In this document: piece after piece, positions 7,475 to 17,581 of the stretch
Layout of the letters: every line of letters begins with the position of its first letter
Numbering within the stretch: the first letter of the stretch is position 1
Assembly (NCBI GenBank): GCA_938009735.1
Contig: CALLIG010000253.1
Span: forward strand, 1-53,936
Reading direction: 5' to 3'
DNA: 53,936 bases
Source of the DNA: an uncultured Flavobacteriaceae bacterium
Lineage (GTDB): Bacteria > Bacteroidota > Bacteroidia > Flavobacteriales > Flavobacteriaceae
Translations under genes and position numbers: made by a program
Notes under the pieces: generated by a model
Told to the model about the DNA's origin: nothing
What the model saw: the letters and a program-made list of their open reading frames with translations, nothing else
Databases searched by the model: none

Positions 7475-9349
7475 TTATCCTTTCATCCAAGCCTCTTTCA
7501 ACTTAGCCTGCTCAGCAGTAGCACCTTCTATCGGCACAAGTGTTTCAATCTTAACAACTGGTGTGCCAGCAACTCCTTTTAATTCTATTTCTTCTTCACC
7601 CCTTTTCACCACCATAGTTATTTCAGTCTCTGGAGGCCAGGTAAAGCTCTGTTGCATAACAGGGCCAATGCCTTCTAAAGTAATCGGAGTACCATTAATA
7701 CTTTTAATGATGTCGCCACCTTGCGCACCTAAATCGGTTAAAAAACTACTTAAGCTAATACCTTTGCGAACAAAAATAGCATTATCATTTGATGGGTCAG
7801 CATCTATAAATGGCACTTCTTGATCTAAGAAAAAACGCCCACAAGGTTGTTCAGCAGAAGCTGCAATAAGTCCAACTTTAGCGAAATATGTATTATAATC
7901 CATTGGTACATCACCAATTACATGAGTGTCAAAGAAATTTTTCAATTCAGGGTAGGTCATAGCAACAATCTCATCAATGAGTTTTTCATCTTTAAACGGA
8001 GTCATATCTCCATATTTTGATGAAAGCTCTTTCATCAACCAAAGCACTCCTTTTTCACCACCACTCCATTCACGTAATTGCAAATCAAGAGCCAAATTAA
8101 TCAAAGTTCCTTTCTCGTATACATTTGCATAATTCGCCTTGTAGGGTTCTTCCAAAATATTTTTACTCATTTCAGTAAAAGACATTGCATCATCATATGT
8201 TTTTGCATTGCTAATCTTATCCATAATTCTTTTGAAGAAAGCTGGCTCATCAATTAATCCTTGCTGAATTTGAAAAAGGTTTGCAAAGTATTCTGTCGTG
8301 CCTTCATACATCCAAAGGTGTTGTGACATCTTCGGATCATTAAAATCAAAGTATTGCACCTCTTCCGAATGAACATTCAACGGAGTTACAATATGAAAAA
8401 ATTCATGCGAAACCACATCAGTCATTGTTTCCTCTAAAGCCTCTTTTGGCATAACCTCAGGAAGCACAACAACAGTTGATGTATGATGTTCTAAAGCTCC
8501 AAATCCGTTAGCATCGGTTGCTCCCATTTCTGACAGATACAATAAAATTGAATATTGTTTTGTGCCATCAATATCACCTAAAAACGTTTTCTGCGCTTTC
8601 ATCATCTTTTCCATTTGGTCTTTCAGGCTTGCCGCCGTATAAATACCATTAGGAGAATAAACACTCAAGGTGACAGAGATATCATTAATTAGAAAAGTCT
8701 CCGTATCTGCTTTTGAATACAAAATAGGATTGTCTATAACCTCAAAATAACGACTCGCCATAAAACTATCCCAAGAAGGATCTGGTTTTTGGCTTGGCTC
8801 TTTGCCTAAAGAAGTTGTTGCTATCAAATCTGCAGGCTTCTGAATAGTTAGTATATATGGTACTTCTTTAAGATTATTAAAATATCCTACAAAGCCATGA
8901 AGGTTTAAAACAAAGTTTTCACCTACTAAAATATTTGTTCCTGATGGCGAAAAGACAGCTTCCTCTTGCTCCCCCTCACTATCATAAGTATCGTTGACCA
9001 AATAGGTGATTTTATCAAGGCTTTTTCCGTTAGAAATATTCCAAGTATTATCATCAGATTTTGTAGCGACTAATTCTTTACCATCATAATCGATAGCTTT
9101 AAAACCTTCAATATATTTACCGTAGTTGTCGGTACTATAAGTACCCGGTACGGTCTTGGGAATAAAAAAAGAAACGACATTCGTAGTGAATGCTCCAGGA
9201 TTTATTTCAACCATGACCTTATCATCGTTGACATTTACCAAGTCAATCGATGTCATAATTGGTAATTTATCTGCAGTAACTAAAGCCTTTGTAGAGCCAC
9301 AGCCATAAAGTAAAACTCCCATTAAAAAAACTGTACAAATATTCTTCAT
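7475..9349 (-). CDS. M61-family metallopeptidase lipoprotein with C-terminal PDZ domain
   Basis: 624 residues. The N-terminus is a lipoprotein signal (FLMGVLLYGCGS, lipobox Cys 17). Residues about 30-240 form the N-terminal beta domain of the M61 family. The gluzincin motif HEFFH is at 315-319, with the probable third zinc ligand in WMYEGTTEYF (Glu 349). A PDZ-like module lies near 525-600 (RKGISLSSFLTDLGAQGGDIIKSINGTPITLEG). M61 enzymes are aminopeptidases that prefer Gly or Ala in the cases studied. It should act in the periplasm or on the cell surface. It is a single gene with its own terminator, separate from the sigma operon that lies ahead of it on the minus strand. Confidence 0.9.
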   Translation of the reverse strand: MKNICTVFLMGVLLYGCGSTKALVTADKLPIMTSIDLVNVNDDKVMVEINPGAFTTNVVSFFIPKTVPGTYSTDNYGKYIEGFKAIDYDGKELVATKSDDNTWNISNGKSLDKITYLVNDTYDSEGEQEEAVFSPSGTNILVGENFVLNLHGFVGYFNNLKEVPYILTIQKPADLIATTSLGKEPSQKPDPSWDSFMASRYFEVIDNPILYSKADTETFLINDISVTLSVYSPNGIYTAASLKDQMEKMMKAQKTFLGDIDGTKQYSILLYLSEMGATDANGFGALEHHTSTVVVLPEVMPKEALEETMTDVVSHEFFHIVTPLNVHSEEVQYFDFNDPKMSQHLWMYEGTTEYFANLFQIQQGLIDEPAFFKRIMDKISNAKTYDDAMSFTEMSKNILEEPYKANYANVYEKGTLINLALDLQLREWSGGEKGVLWLMKELSSKYGDMTPFKDEKLIDEIVAMTYPELKNFFDTHVIGDVPMDYNTYFAKVGLIAASAEQPCGRFFLDQEVPFIDADPSNDNAIFVRKGISLSSFLTDLGAQGGDIIKSINGTPITLEGIGPVMQQSFTWPPETEITMVVKRGEEEIELKGVAGTPVVKIETLVPIEGATAEQAKLKEAWMKG

Positions 9350-9489
9350 TTCTTATATTTTTCTTTGGATGCATAACATCCCTATTTAAAATTGCTTTGC
9401 AAGAATATAAAAAAGAATAGTCTCAATTGTTAATATTATGAAATAATTAAGGGCTTATCCGTGCTACACCAAATCCATATCATAACTTT

Positions 9490-9520
9490 TTTTGATTATT
9501 TTTGTTTGAAATAATCAAAA
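9490..9520 (+). promoter_or_regulatory. pyrH promoter element inside an 11-bp perfect inverted repeat
   Basis: TTTTGATTATT (9490-9500) and AATAATCAAAA (9510-9520) are perfect complements around a 9-base centre. TATTTTTG at 9497-9504 matches the Bacteroidota -7 element and overlaps the left arm, and the repeat ends 3 bases before the pyrH ATG. No good -33 TTTG is visible. A repressor bound here would block the promoter; the regulator is unknown. Confidence 0.45.
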
Positions 9521-9523
9521 CAA

Positions 9524-10231
9524 ATGCAATACAAAAGAATCCTTTTAAAGTTGAGCGGTGAAGCGCTAATGGGAGAAAAGCAATACGGCATAGACCCCAT
9601 TCGAATCGCAGAATATGCAGATGAGATCAAAGAGGTAGTAGCAAAAGGAATCGAAGTAGCTATTGTTATTGGCGGTGGAAACATTTTTAGAGGTCTTGCC
9701 GGTGCAGCTACTGGTATGGATCGTGTTCAAGGCGATCACATGGGTATGTTAGCAACTGTAATTAACGGACTAGCATTACAAAGTGCTTTAGAAATTAAAG
9801 GCGTTGAAACCAGATTGCAATCAGCTATAAAAATCAATGAAGTTGCTGAACCGTTTATTCGAAGACGTGCGATGCGCCACCTAGAAAAAGGACGGGTTGT
9901 GATTTTTGGCGGAGGAACGGGAAACCCATATTTCACTACCGATTCAGCAGCCGTTTTAAGAGCAATAGAAATAGAAGCTGATGTGATTTTAAAAGGAACA
10001 CGTGTAGATGGCATTTACACTTCTGACCCTGAAAAAGATAAAACAGCGACTAAATTTGATTCTATTTCATTTGCTGATGTCTTGTTAAAAGGATTAAAGG
10101 TAATGGACACAACTGCTTTCACTTTAAGTCAAGAAAATGAACTTCCTATTGTTGTTTTTGACATGAACACCAGAGGAAATCTCATGAAATTACTTGAAGG
10201 ACAGAATATTGGAACTACTGTAAACGTCTAG
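9524..10231 (+). CDS. pyrH: UMP kinase
   Basis: Makes UDP from UMP and ATP, an early step in pyrimidine nucleotide supply. The 235-residue protein has the amino-acid-kinase fold: [15 protein letters not shown] at the N-terminus, the glycine loop [25 protein letters not shown], and the ATP-site segment [15 protein letters not shown] followed by [13 protein letters not shown]. Length is normal. It is followed after 76 bases by frr on the same strand, the common bacterial order pyrH-frr. An inverted repeat surrounds its promoter. Confidence 0.97.
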   Translation: MQYKRILLKLSGEALMGEKQYGIDPIRIAEYADEIKEVVAKGIEVAIVIGGGNIFRGLAGAATGMDRVQGDHMGMLATVINGLALQSALEIKGVETRLQSAIKINEVAEPFIRRRAMRHLEKGRVVIFGGGTGNPYFTTDSAAVLRAIEIEADVILKGTRVDGIYTSDPEKDKTATKFDSISFADVLLKGLKVMDTTAFTLSQENELPIVVFDMNTRGNLMKLLEGQNIGTTVNV

Positions 10232-10307
10232 TAGACTATCAGTCAATTAAGTTTTGGTATGGTTTCTGTAATAAGAGCTTTCATAATGAATTAATTATAT
10301 TTAGAGA

Positions 10308-10865
10308 ATGAACGAAGAAATAACTTTTATACTAGACGCAGCAAAAGAAAGTATGGATGCTGCAATTGCCCACCTTGAAAAAGAGTTTGTAAAAATTCGT
10401 GCTGGTAAGGCAAGCCCGGCTATGTTATCAAATGTGAAAGTGGACTATTACGGCTCGCAAACACCATTGTCTCAAGTTGCAAACGTAAGTACACCAGATG
10501 CTCGAACGCTTTCAGTTCAACCCTGGGAAAAAGGAATGCTTCACGAAATTGAGAAAGCAATTATGAACGCCAATCTAGGGTTTAACCCAATGAATAATGG
10601 CGATATGGTCATTATCAATGTACCGCCTCTTACCGAAGAACGCAGACGCGATTTGGTAAAGCAGGCCAAAGCTGCGGCTGAACATGCCAAAGTAAGTATT
10701 CGTACTGCACGTCAAGATGCCAACAAAGAAATTCGAAGTACAGATGATGCTTCTGAAGACTTAAAGAAAAATGCAGAAGGTGATGTTCAAGAACTTACCG
10801 ATACCTTCACAAAAAGAATAGATACCTTTTTAGACAAAAAAGAAGTTGAGATTATGAAAGTTTAA
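10308..10865 (+). CDS. frr: Ribosome recycling factor
   Basis: Splits post-termination ribosomes together with EF-G. The 185-residue length is normal. Family stretches are LEKEFVKIRAGKASPAML, LSQVANVSTPDARTLSVQPW and the TEERRRDLVKQAKAAAEHAKVSIRTARQDA helix. It ends with the helical tail TDTFTKRIDTFLDKKEVEIMKV. It pairs with pyrH upstream and is closed by a strong terminator 25 bases past the stop. Confidence 0.97.
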   Translation: MNEEITFILDAAKESMDAAIAHLEKEFVKIRAGKASPAMLSNVKVDYYGSQTPLSQVANVSTPDARTLSVQPWEKGMLHEIEKAIMNANLGFNPMNNGDMVIINVPPLTEERRRDLVKQAKAAAEHAKVSIRTARQDANKEIRSTDDASEDLKKNAEGDVQELTDTFTKRIDTFLDKKEVEIMKV

Positions 10866-10884
10866 TCTTATCATATAATAGCAA

Positions 10885-10917
10885 ACAAAAAACGACCCAT
10901 TGGGTCGTTTTTTGTTT
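10885..10917 (+). terminator. Terminator after frr
   Basis: AACGACCCA (10891-10899) pairs with TGGGTCGTT (10901-10909), flanked by an A-run on the left and a T-run to 10917 on the right. Confidence 0.88.
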
Positions 10918-11013
10918 TATGTATATTGAATAAACATCCATAATTTCATTTCGAGCCCTTGATTCTAGGAACACACTTCTTAGTTTTCTACCTTTGCTGC
11001 CGAGAAATCGGAT

Positions 11014-13407
11014 ATGGCAAAAAAATTACCTCAAGGCTTTTGGGCAAGAACCGCAAGAATCATTCTTCGCAATCGAATTTTGATTCTAATAGGTATTGCA
11101 GCTATTACCGTTTTTTTAGGTTTACAATGGAAAAACATGCGTTTTTCAAGTTCTCAGGCAAATCTCTTACCTGATGATCATCCTGTTAATGTAGAATACG
11201 AAACTTTTTTAGAGCAATTCGGTGAGGATGGTAATGCTGTGGTATTTGCAATTAAAGATACTGCCCTTTATTCCCCAGAAAATTTTAATCGCTGGAATAA
11301 ATTAAGCAAGCAATTAGCTGCTTTTCCAGAAGTTGATTTTGTTCTTTCTACGGATAACATACAAGAACTTGTAAAAAATAAAGAGAAAGAAACTTTTGAG
11401 TTGCAACCATTAATCAAGAAGCAGCCTGAAACTCAGAAGGAAATTGATAGCATCACTTCGCATCTTTTCAATAATATGCCCTTTTATGAAAGTTTGCTTT
11501 TTAACAAAAAGAGCAAAACTATTCGTACAGTAATGTATTTAGATAAAGACATTGTGAATACTTCTGTTCGCAAAGATTTTATTTTACAAGACATGAGTTC
11601 TCTTGTCGAAAGTTTTGAGGAAGAGACTAATCTTGATGTTCGTATTTCAGGCATGCCTTATATCCGAACAAAAAACTCTCAAAATATCATTGGTGAAATA
11701 GGTGTTTTTATTATGGCTGCATTGGGGGTCACCTCACTACTCTTCTTCTTTTTCTTTAGAAGTCTTAGAGCCACATTGATTTCAATGGGAGTAGTTATTG
11801 TTGGTGTTATGTGGGCTTTTGGTATTCTAGGCTTACTACAGTATGAAATAACCGTGCTTACCGCTTTAATTCCTCCGCTCATAATTGTTATCGGAATTCC
11901 GAACTGTATTTTCTTGATTAATAAGTATCAGCAAGAAATAAAAAAACATGGTAATCAAGCATTATCATTACAACGAGTAATTGCTAAAATCGGGAATGCA
12001 ACCCTAATGACGAATGTGACCACAGCCTCTGGTTTCGCGACTTTTATTGTCACAGATAGTAAGCTGCTGAAAGAATTTGGTATCGTAGCATCAATCAATA
12101 TCATTGGCATATTCATTCTATCGCTATTAATCATTCCGATTATCTACAGTTTTTTACATCCGCCTAAAACCAAACATTTAAAACATTTAAACAAAAAATG
12201 GATTGATGGTTTTGTAAACTGGACTGTGCGCGTTGTTCGAGAACAACGCATTGCGATTTACGCAACGTCTATTGTACTTCTAGTCATGAGTATTATTGGT
12301 ATTTACCAAATTGATATTTCAGGAAGTATTATCGAAGACATGCCCAAAAAAGAGCAATTCTTTAAAGATATACGCTTTTTCGAAAAAGAGTTTGATGGTA
12401 TTATGCCCGTTGAAATAGTGATAGACACCAAAACACCGAAAGGAGTTTTAAAGCCTGCTACGTTAAAAAGAATTGATCGTCTAGGAGACGTTATTGAAGA
12501 AATTCCGGAATTATCAAAACCGGTTTCCGTCGTAAACCTAGTCAAGTATTCTAAACAAGCCTTTTATAACGGCATTCCGAAATACTATCAATTACCTACC
12601 TCACAAGAGAATTCTTTTATAATGGACTATGCCCAAAAATCATCTGGCAATAGTAATTTATTAAAGACTTTTGTAGATAGCACAGGTCAAAGTGCTCGGA
12701 TTACAACTTTCATGAAAGATGTAAAAACGAGTCGCATGGAAGATATTGAAGCGCGATTGCAAGAAAATATAGCCAAAATTTTTCCTGCTGAACGCTATAA
12801 TGTTTACATGACTGGTAGTGCATTGTTATTTTTAAAAGGCACAAAATATCTTGTCAAAAATCTGATTCTTTCGTTAGCTCTCGCCATTGGTTTAATTGCT
12901 TTGTTTATGGCCTATTTATTTCGTTCGTTTCGAATGATTATTATTTCACTTATCCCAAATTTACTGCCGTTACTTATTACTGCCGGGGTCATGGGCTTTG
13001 TTGGCGTACCTATTAAACCTTCAACGATTTTGGTGTTTAGTATTGCATTTGGTATTTCTGTTGATGACACCATTCACTTTCTCGCCAAGTATAGGCAAGA
13101 ACTCATTGCGAATAATTGGCGTATTAAAGTATCTGTTTATGCTGCTTTAAAAGAAACAGGCGTAAGTATGTTCTATACTTCTATTGTTCTTTTCTTCGGC
13201 TTTTCAGTATTTATAATTTCTAATTTTGGCGGTACGGTAGCCTTAGGCGCTTTAGTTTCTGCAACCTTGCTTTTCGCCATGTTAGCAAATTTGGTACTAC
13301 TGCCTTCACTTTTACTTTCTCTTGAAAAAAGTATTGCGAATAAAGAAACGCTTAAAAAACCTCAGATTGATATTCTACCAAAAGGAGAGGATAAAACAGG
13401 TGTTTAA
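11014..13407 (+). CDS. RND/MMPL-family membrane exporter
   Basis: 797 residues with two halves of similar plan, as in the MMPL/patched branch of the RND superfamily. Each half has one N-terminal span (about 23-40 and 405-425), a large extracytoplasmic loop and a cluster of five spans. TM4-type motifs are GIPNCIFLINKYQQEI near 293 and GISVDDTIHFLAKYRQEL near 680. The Asp pair of the second motif is a plausible proton relay and is missing from the first. A TACCTTTG -7-like box lies at 10989-10996. The substrate cannot be told; relatives move lipids, hopanoids or drugs. Alone between frr and asnS. Confidence 0.85.
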   Translation: MAKKLPQGFWARTARIILRNRILILIGIAAITVFLGLQWKNMRFSSSQANLLPDDHPVNVEYETFLEQFGEDGNAVVFAIKDTALYSPENFNRWNKLSKQLAAFPEVDFVLSTDNIQELVKNKEKETFELQPLIKKQPETQKEIDSITSHLFNNMPFYESLLFNKKSKTIRTVMYLDKDIVNTSVRKDFILQDMSSLVESFEEETNLDVRISGMPYIRTKNSQNIIGEIGVFIMAALGVTSLLFFFFFRSLRATLISMGVVIVGVMWAFGILGLLQYEITVLTALIPPLIIVIGIPNCIFLINKYQQEIKKHGNQALSLQRVIAKIGNATLMTNVTTASGFATFIVTDSKLLKEFGIVASINIIGIFILSLLIIPIIYSFLHPPKTKHLKHLNKKWIDGFVNWTVRVVREQRIAIYATSIVLLVMSIIGIYQIDISGSIIEDMPKKEQFFKDIRFFEKEFDGIMPVEIVIDTKTPKGVLKPATLKRIDRLGDVIEEIPELSKPVSVVNLVKYSKQAFYNGIPKYYQLPTSQENSFIMDYAQKSSGNSNLLKTFVDSTGQSARITTFMKDVKTSRMEDIEARLQENIAKIFPAERYNVYMTGSALLFLKGTKYLVKNLILSLALAIGLIALFMAYLFRSFRMIIISLIPNLLPLLITAGVMGFVGVPIKPSTILVFSIAFGISVDDTIHFLAKYRQELIANNWRIKVSVYAALKETGVSMFYTSIVLFFGFSVFIISNFGGTVALGALVSATLLFAMLANLVLLPSLLLSLEKSIANKETLKKPQIDILPKGEDKTGV

Positions 13408-13494
13408 TCATTATGCTTATTGTAAAATTTTTATCCACTTGACGCATTAAATTTTCTTATCCAAAAGGCTATCTTTGATTTTTAATTTTTTCAG

Positions 13495-14928
13495 ATGAAA
13501 TCAATTAGCGTAAAAAAAATACTTACTACAAAACCCGAATCGCAAAAGGTCGTATTAAACGGCTGGGTTAAGACATTTAGAAGCAACAGGTTTATAGCTT
13601 TAAATGATGGTTCTACAATTAATAACATTCAATGTGTTGTTGATTTTGAAGAGTTCGATGAGCAGTTACTGAAACAAATAAATACTGGTGCTGCTTTAAG
13701 AATAACTGGTGAGTTGGTTGAAAGCCAAGGACGGGGTCAAAGTGTTGAGATTCAAGTTAAAGACATATTTGTACATGGTGGTGCTGATCCTGAGGTATAC
13801 CCTATTCAACCAAAGAAACATTCTATGGAATTCTTGCGTGAGCAAGCACACCTTAGAGTTCGAACAAATACTTTCTCGGCAATAATGCGGGTTCGTTCTG
13901 CTTTATCTTTTGCTATTCATCAATATTTTCAGCAAAACGGCTTTTATTATTTTCATGCGCCTATTGTTACAGGTTCAGATGCCGAAGGAGCAGGCGAGAT
14001 GTTCAAAGTAACAACGCTGGATAGTAAAAATCCACCACTTACTGAAGATGGAGAGGTTGATTACAAACAAGATTTCTTTGGAAAAGAGACTAATCTGACG
14101 GTTTCTGGTCAGTTAGAAGCGGAAGCATATGCCATGGCATTAGGTAAGGTTTATACCTTCGGACCTACATTCAGAGCTGAAAATTCAAACACTTCAAGAC
14201 ATCTTGCTGAATTCTGGATGATAGAGCCCGAAGTTGCGTTCAATGATTTGAACGACAATATGGATCTTGCAGAAGACTTTATGCAAAACGTGATTAAGTA
14301 CGTTTTGGCAAACTGCGTCGATGACCTAACTTTTCTTGAAAAGCGTTTGTTAGATGTTGAAAAAACAAAGCCGCAGGCAGAAAGAAGTGAAATGGCTTTG
14401 ATTGAAAAATTAAAATTTGTTTCAGAAAATACGTTTAAACGTGTTTCATATACGGAAGCTTTTCAAATATTAAGAAATAGTAAACCCAATAAAAAGAAGA
14501 AGTTCAAATACCCAATTAACGAATGGGGAGCTGACTTGCAAAGTGAGCATGAGCGCTTCTTAGTAGAGAAACATTTTAAATGCCCCGTTATTCTATTTGA
14601 TTATCCTGCAGAAATCAAGGCTTTTTATATGCGTTTGAATGAAGATGGTAAAACAGTTGCTGCCATGGATGTTTTATTTCCAGGTATCGGTGAGATCATA
14701 GGTGGTGCGCAACGTGAGGAACGATTAGATGTTCTAAAAGAAAAAATGGCTACGCTAAACATTCCAGAAGAAGAGCTTTGGTGGTATTTAGATCTGCGTA
14801 AATTCGGAACTGCTGAACATAGCGGATTTGGACTAGGTTTTGAACGCTTAGTATTATTCGCTACAGGCATGGGTAATATTCGAGATGTCATCCCATTCCC
14901 AAGAACTCCTCAAAATGCGGAATTTTAA
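13495..14928 (+). CDS. asnS: Asparaginyl-tRNA synthetase
   Basis: Charges tRNA-Asn with asparagine. The 477-residue class IIb enzyme has the N-terminal OB fold ([20 protein letters not shown]) and the catalytic domain. Motif 2 is [21 protein letters not shown] near 226, where the H and E pattern separates AsnRS from AspRS. Motif 3 is [15 protein letters not shown] near 444. The middle insertion (residues about 285-330, lysine-rich) is usual in Bacteroidota AsnRS. A TATCTTTG -7-like element lies at 13470-13477. rpoN follows after 78 bases. Confidence 0.96.
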   Translation: MKSISVKKILTTKPESQKVVLNGWVKTFRSNRFIALNDGSTINNIQCVVDFEEFDEQLLKQINTGAALRITGELVESQGRGQSVEIQVKDIFVHGGADPEVYPIQPKKHSMEFLREQAHLRVRTNTFSAIMRVRSALSFAIHQYFQQNGFYYFHAPIVTGSDAEGAGEMFKVTTLDSKNPPLTEDGEVDYKQDFFGKETNLTVSGQLEAEAYAMALGKVYTFGPTFRAENSNTSRHLAEFWMIEPEVAFNDLNDNMDLAEDFMQNVIKYVLANCVDDLTFLEKRLLDVEKTKPQAERSEMALIEKLKFVSENTFKRVSYTEAFQILRNSKPNKKKKFKYPINEWGADLQSEHERFLVEKHFKCPVILFDYPAEIKAFYMRLNEDGKTVAAMDVLFPGIGEIIGGAQREERLDVLKEKMATLNIPEEELWWYLDLRKFGTAEHSGFGLGFERLVLFATGMGNIRDVIPFPRTPQNAEF

Positions 14929-15006
14929 ATGCCCTAATCTGGAGTGTTCATGAAATAAAATGTCGTTTTTTTCTTTAACTTTATAGAAGACCTTGAATAA
15001 ACTTTA

Positions 15007-16464
15007 ATGCTAAAACAATTCTTACAATTCAAATTATCGCAAAAGCTATCACCACAGCAGATACAGCTGATGAAGTTGATTCAATTGCCTACGCAAGCTT
15101 TTGAGCAGCGATTAAAACAAGAATTGGAAGAAAATCCAGCATTAGAAGGCGGAAAAGAAGAACCAGACAATATTGATGATGAATTTGAAGATGCCTATGA
15201 AGAAGAATCTGATGCTGATATTGTAAATACTGAAGATATCAATATTGACGATTATTTAAGCGATGATGAAGTGCCTGAATATCGTACAAAAGCTAATAAT
15301 TACAGTACCGATGATGAAGTAAAAAGTATGCCACATGCTGCTGGTATCTCTTTTAATCAGTATTTGATTACACAACTCAACACGTCTTATCTTAATGACG
15401 AGGAATGGAGTATTGCAGAGTTTTTGATTGGTAGTGTTGATGAAAGCGGTTACATAAGAAGACCATTGGCTGATATTACAGATGATTTGGCGTTTACCCA
15501 AAACATTTATACTGATGAAAAGAGTATTGAAAAAATACTAAGTCTTGTTCAAGAATTAGACCCAGCAGGTGTTGCAGCTCGCTCTCTCGAAGAATGTTTA
15601 ATTATTCAGTTGCGACGTAAAGAGGTTACACCAAGCATTGAATTGGCAACTGCAATTCTAGAAAAATCGTTTGACCAATTCACTAAAAAACATTACAAAA
15701 AACTCATTCAAAAATATAGCATTACTGAGGATGAATTAAAAGATGCTATTTCTGAAATTGAAAGGTTGAACCCAAAACCAGGAGGGTCTTACGCCGGGAA
15801 TAACCGGACGATAGAACATGTAGTACCTGATTTTTCTATCCGAATAGCTGAAGGAGAGTTAGAACTAACACTCAATGGCAGAAATGCTCCAGAACTTCAT
15901 GTGTCAAAAGAGTATAACAATATGCTTAAGGGATACAAGGACACTAAAAAGAAATCGAAATCTCAAAAGGATACGGTAATGTTCATCAAGCAAAAATTAG
16001 ATGCTGCCAAATGGTTCATTGATGCTATTCGTCAAAGGCAACAAACATTGTTCATTACAATGAACTCTATCATGCACTACCAGAAAGAATATTTCTTAAC
16101 TGGAGACGAACGAAATCTGCGGCCCATGATTTTGAAAGATATTGCAGATGAAATAAAGATGGACGTATCAACGGTATCTCGTGTGGCAAACAGCAAATAT
16201 GTAGACACCCCGTACGGCACCAAATTGATTAAGGAATTCTTTTCTGAATCAATGAAGAATGATCAAGGAGAAGATGTTTCTACTAAGGAAATAAAGAAAA
16301 TTTTAGAAACGGTGATTCGCGATGAGCCAAAGAAAAAGCCGCTTACTGACGATAAATTAGCAAAGATTCTAAAAGAAAAAGGATATCCTATTGCTAGAAG
16401 AACTGTTGCGAAATATCGCGAGCAACTTGATATACCCGTTGCGCGATTGAGAAAAGAGATATAA
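15007..16464 (+). CDS. rpoN: RNA polymerase sigma-54 factor
   Basis: 485 residues with the sigma-54 layout. Region I is glutamine- and leucine-rich (LSPQQIQLMKLIQLPTQAFEQRL). Region II is acidic (residues 45-100), and a core-binding domain follows. The DNA-binding region contains LKDIADEIKMDVSTVSRVANSKYVDTPYGTKLIKEFFS, and the C-terminal RpoN box reads ARRTVAKYREQLDIP. It requires an AAA+ activator, none of which is encoded in this window. The stop overlaps the start of the next gene (TAATG at 16462-16466). Confidence 0.96.
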   Translation: MLKQFLQFKLSQKLSPQQIQLMKLIQLPTQAFEQRLKQELEENPALEGGKEEPDNIDDEFEDAYEEESDADIVNTEDINIDDYLSDDEVPEYRTKANNYSTDDEVKSMPHAAGISFNQYLITQLNTSYLNDEEWSIAEFLIGSVDESGYIRRPLADITDDLAFTQNIYTDEKSIEKILSLVQELDPAGVAARSLEECLIIQLRRKEVTPSIELATAILEKSFDQFTKKHYKKLIQKYSITEDELKDAISEIERLNPKPGGSYAGNNRTIEHVVPDFSIRIAEGELELTLNGRNAPELHVSKEYNNMLKGYKDTKKKSKSQKDTVMFIKQKLDAAKWFIDAIRQRQQTLFITMNSIMHYQKEYFLTGDERNLRPMILKDIADEIKMDVSTVSRVANSKYVDTPYGTKLIKEFFSESMKNDQGEDVSTKEIKKILETVIRDEPKKKPLTDDKLAKILKEKGYPIARRTVAKYREQLDIPVARLRKEI

Positions 16465-17069
16465 TGCGCATTTTCCTCCAGTTTATTTCCTATTTATTTC
16501 ACCCAATTCTCATCCCTATTGCAGGCACTTTAGCTTATTTCTTGATTACACCAAGATTTAGTCCAGATGAATTTCAGAGCGGTAATATTCTTCCTATTTT
16601 CATCTTAACGGTCGTTATCCCAATAATTTCTTTCCTCATTCTAAAAAACTTAGGCTTGGTTAGCTCAATTTCTTTAATAGAAATTAAAGAAAGAAAATAT
16701 CCTTACTACATTAATATTGCCCTTCTCTTTATGATCATCTACAAGGTAATTCCGAATAACTTTACTGCTGAGTTATATTATTTTTTCATCGGACTTATTG
16801 CAGCTACATTCACCTCTTTGTTACTCCTATTTTTAAATTTCAAGAGCAGTATGCATTTAATGGGAATGGGTAGTTTATTTATGTTTTTAGTTAGTCTTAG
16901 CGTTCATTTTGAGATCAATATTATCATTGCGCTTAGTCTTTTTATTCTTGCTACTGGTTTAGTAGCGACTTCAAGACTGTACTTAAGAGCCCATCAAAAA
17001 TCTGAAGTTATCTTCGGCTTTTTAATAGGCTTCTTTTCTCAATTACTTACAATAAAGTTTTGGCTCTAA
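16464..17069 (+). CDS. Multi-pass membrane protein, divergent PAP2-like
   Basis: 201 residues with about six hydrophobic spans. Near the C-terminus SRLYLRAHQKSEVIFGFLIGF (about 171-191) resembles the third PAP2 phosphatase motif SR(x5)H(x3)(D/E). EIKERKYPYYI (about 73-83) recalls the first, but the central SGH motif is replaced by MGMGSLFMF. It may therefore be a PAP2-fold protein that has lost or changed activity. It is translationally coupled to rpoN by a one-base overlap. It converges with the ExbD gene ending at 17084. Membrane location is sure; activity is not. Confidence 0.65.
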   Translation: MRIFLQFISYLFHPILIPIAGTLAYFLITPRFSPDEFQSGNILPIFILTVVIPIISFLILKNLGLVSSISLIEIKERKYPYYINIALLFMIIYKVIPNNFTAELYYFFIGLIAATFTSLLLLFLNFKSSMHLMGMGSLFMFLVSLSVHFEINIIIALSLFILATGLVATSRLYLRAHQKSEVIFGFLIGFFSQLLTIKFWL

Positions 17070-17083
17070 AATAGAACTCCATC

Positions 17084-17569
17084 CTATTTTATAATATTCT
17101 GAAATGCGTCGCCTTCATAAGTAGTATAGTTTATTTTCAAAGCATTGATTTCTCGTAATTTCTGCTTGACATCTGAAATTAATCCCATAGTTGCTTTTTT
17201 ATCTACTTTTAATGAAACCGTTATAAATGATCTTAAATGCTCTGGCTTTTTATTGATTTCTTCCAAAATTATCAATCCGAAATTTTCTAGAGAAACAAAT
17301 CGGTCATTAACCTGAATTTTAGGCTCGGTACCCAAAGCAACATCAAAGGGCTGTTCAGGCTTACCAACATAAACCGTAATAACTCGATCTTTCTTTTCTA
17401 ACTTTTTTATCTCGCTAGCATTAGGCAATTCGTTTGCTACCTTAAGGGTATCATCTTTCATCACCGTTACAGTCATAAAGAAAAACAATAACATAAAAAC
17501 GATATCTGGTAATGATGCAGTTGATACTTCAGGAGTCTTAGCGTTCTTTTTGAATTTAAATTTTGACAT
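17084..17569 (-). CDS. ExbD/TolR-family protein (short form, copy 2)
   Basis: 161 residues: a short basic cytoplasmic tail, one membrane span (PDIVFMLLFFFMTVTV) with the proton-relay Asp 22, and a periplasmic domain ending INALKINYTTYEGDAFQNIIK. ExbD works with ExbB as a proton-driven motor that energises TonB or related envelope machines. It lies 12 bases behind the long ExbD gene. It is clearly the paralogue of the short ExbD at 19169, sharing the STASLPDIVFMLLFFFMTVTVMKD block, so the ExbD pair has been duplicated. Confidence 0.9.
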   Translation of the reverse strand: MSKFKFKKNAKTPEVSTASLPDIVFMLLFFFMTVTVMKDDTLKVANELPNASEIKKLEKKDRVITVYVGKPEQPFDVALGTEPKIQVNDRFVSLENFGLIILEEINKKPEHLRSFITVSLKVDKKATMGLISDVKQKLREINALKINYTTYEGDAFQNIIK

Positions 17570-17581
17570 GATTTCTATGTT

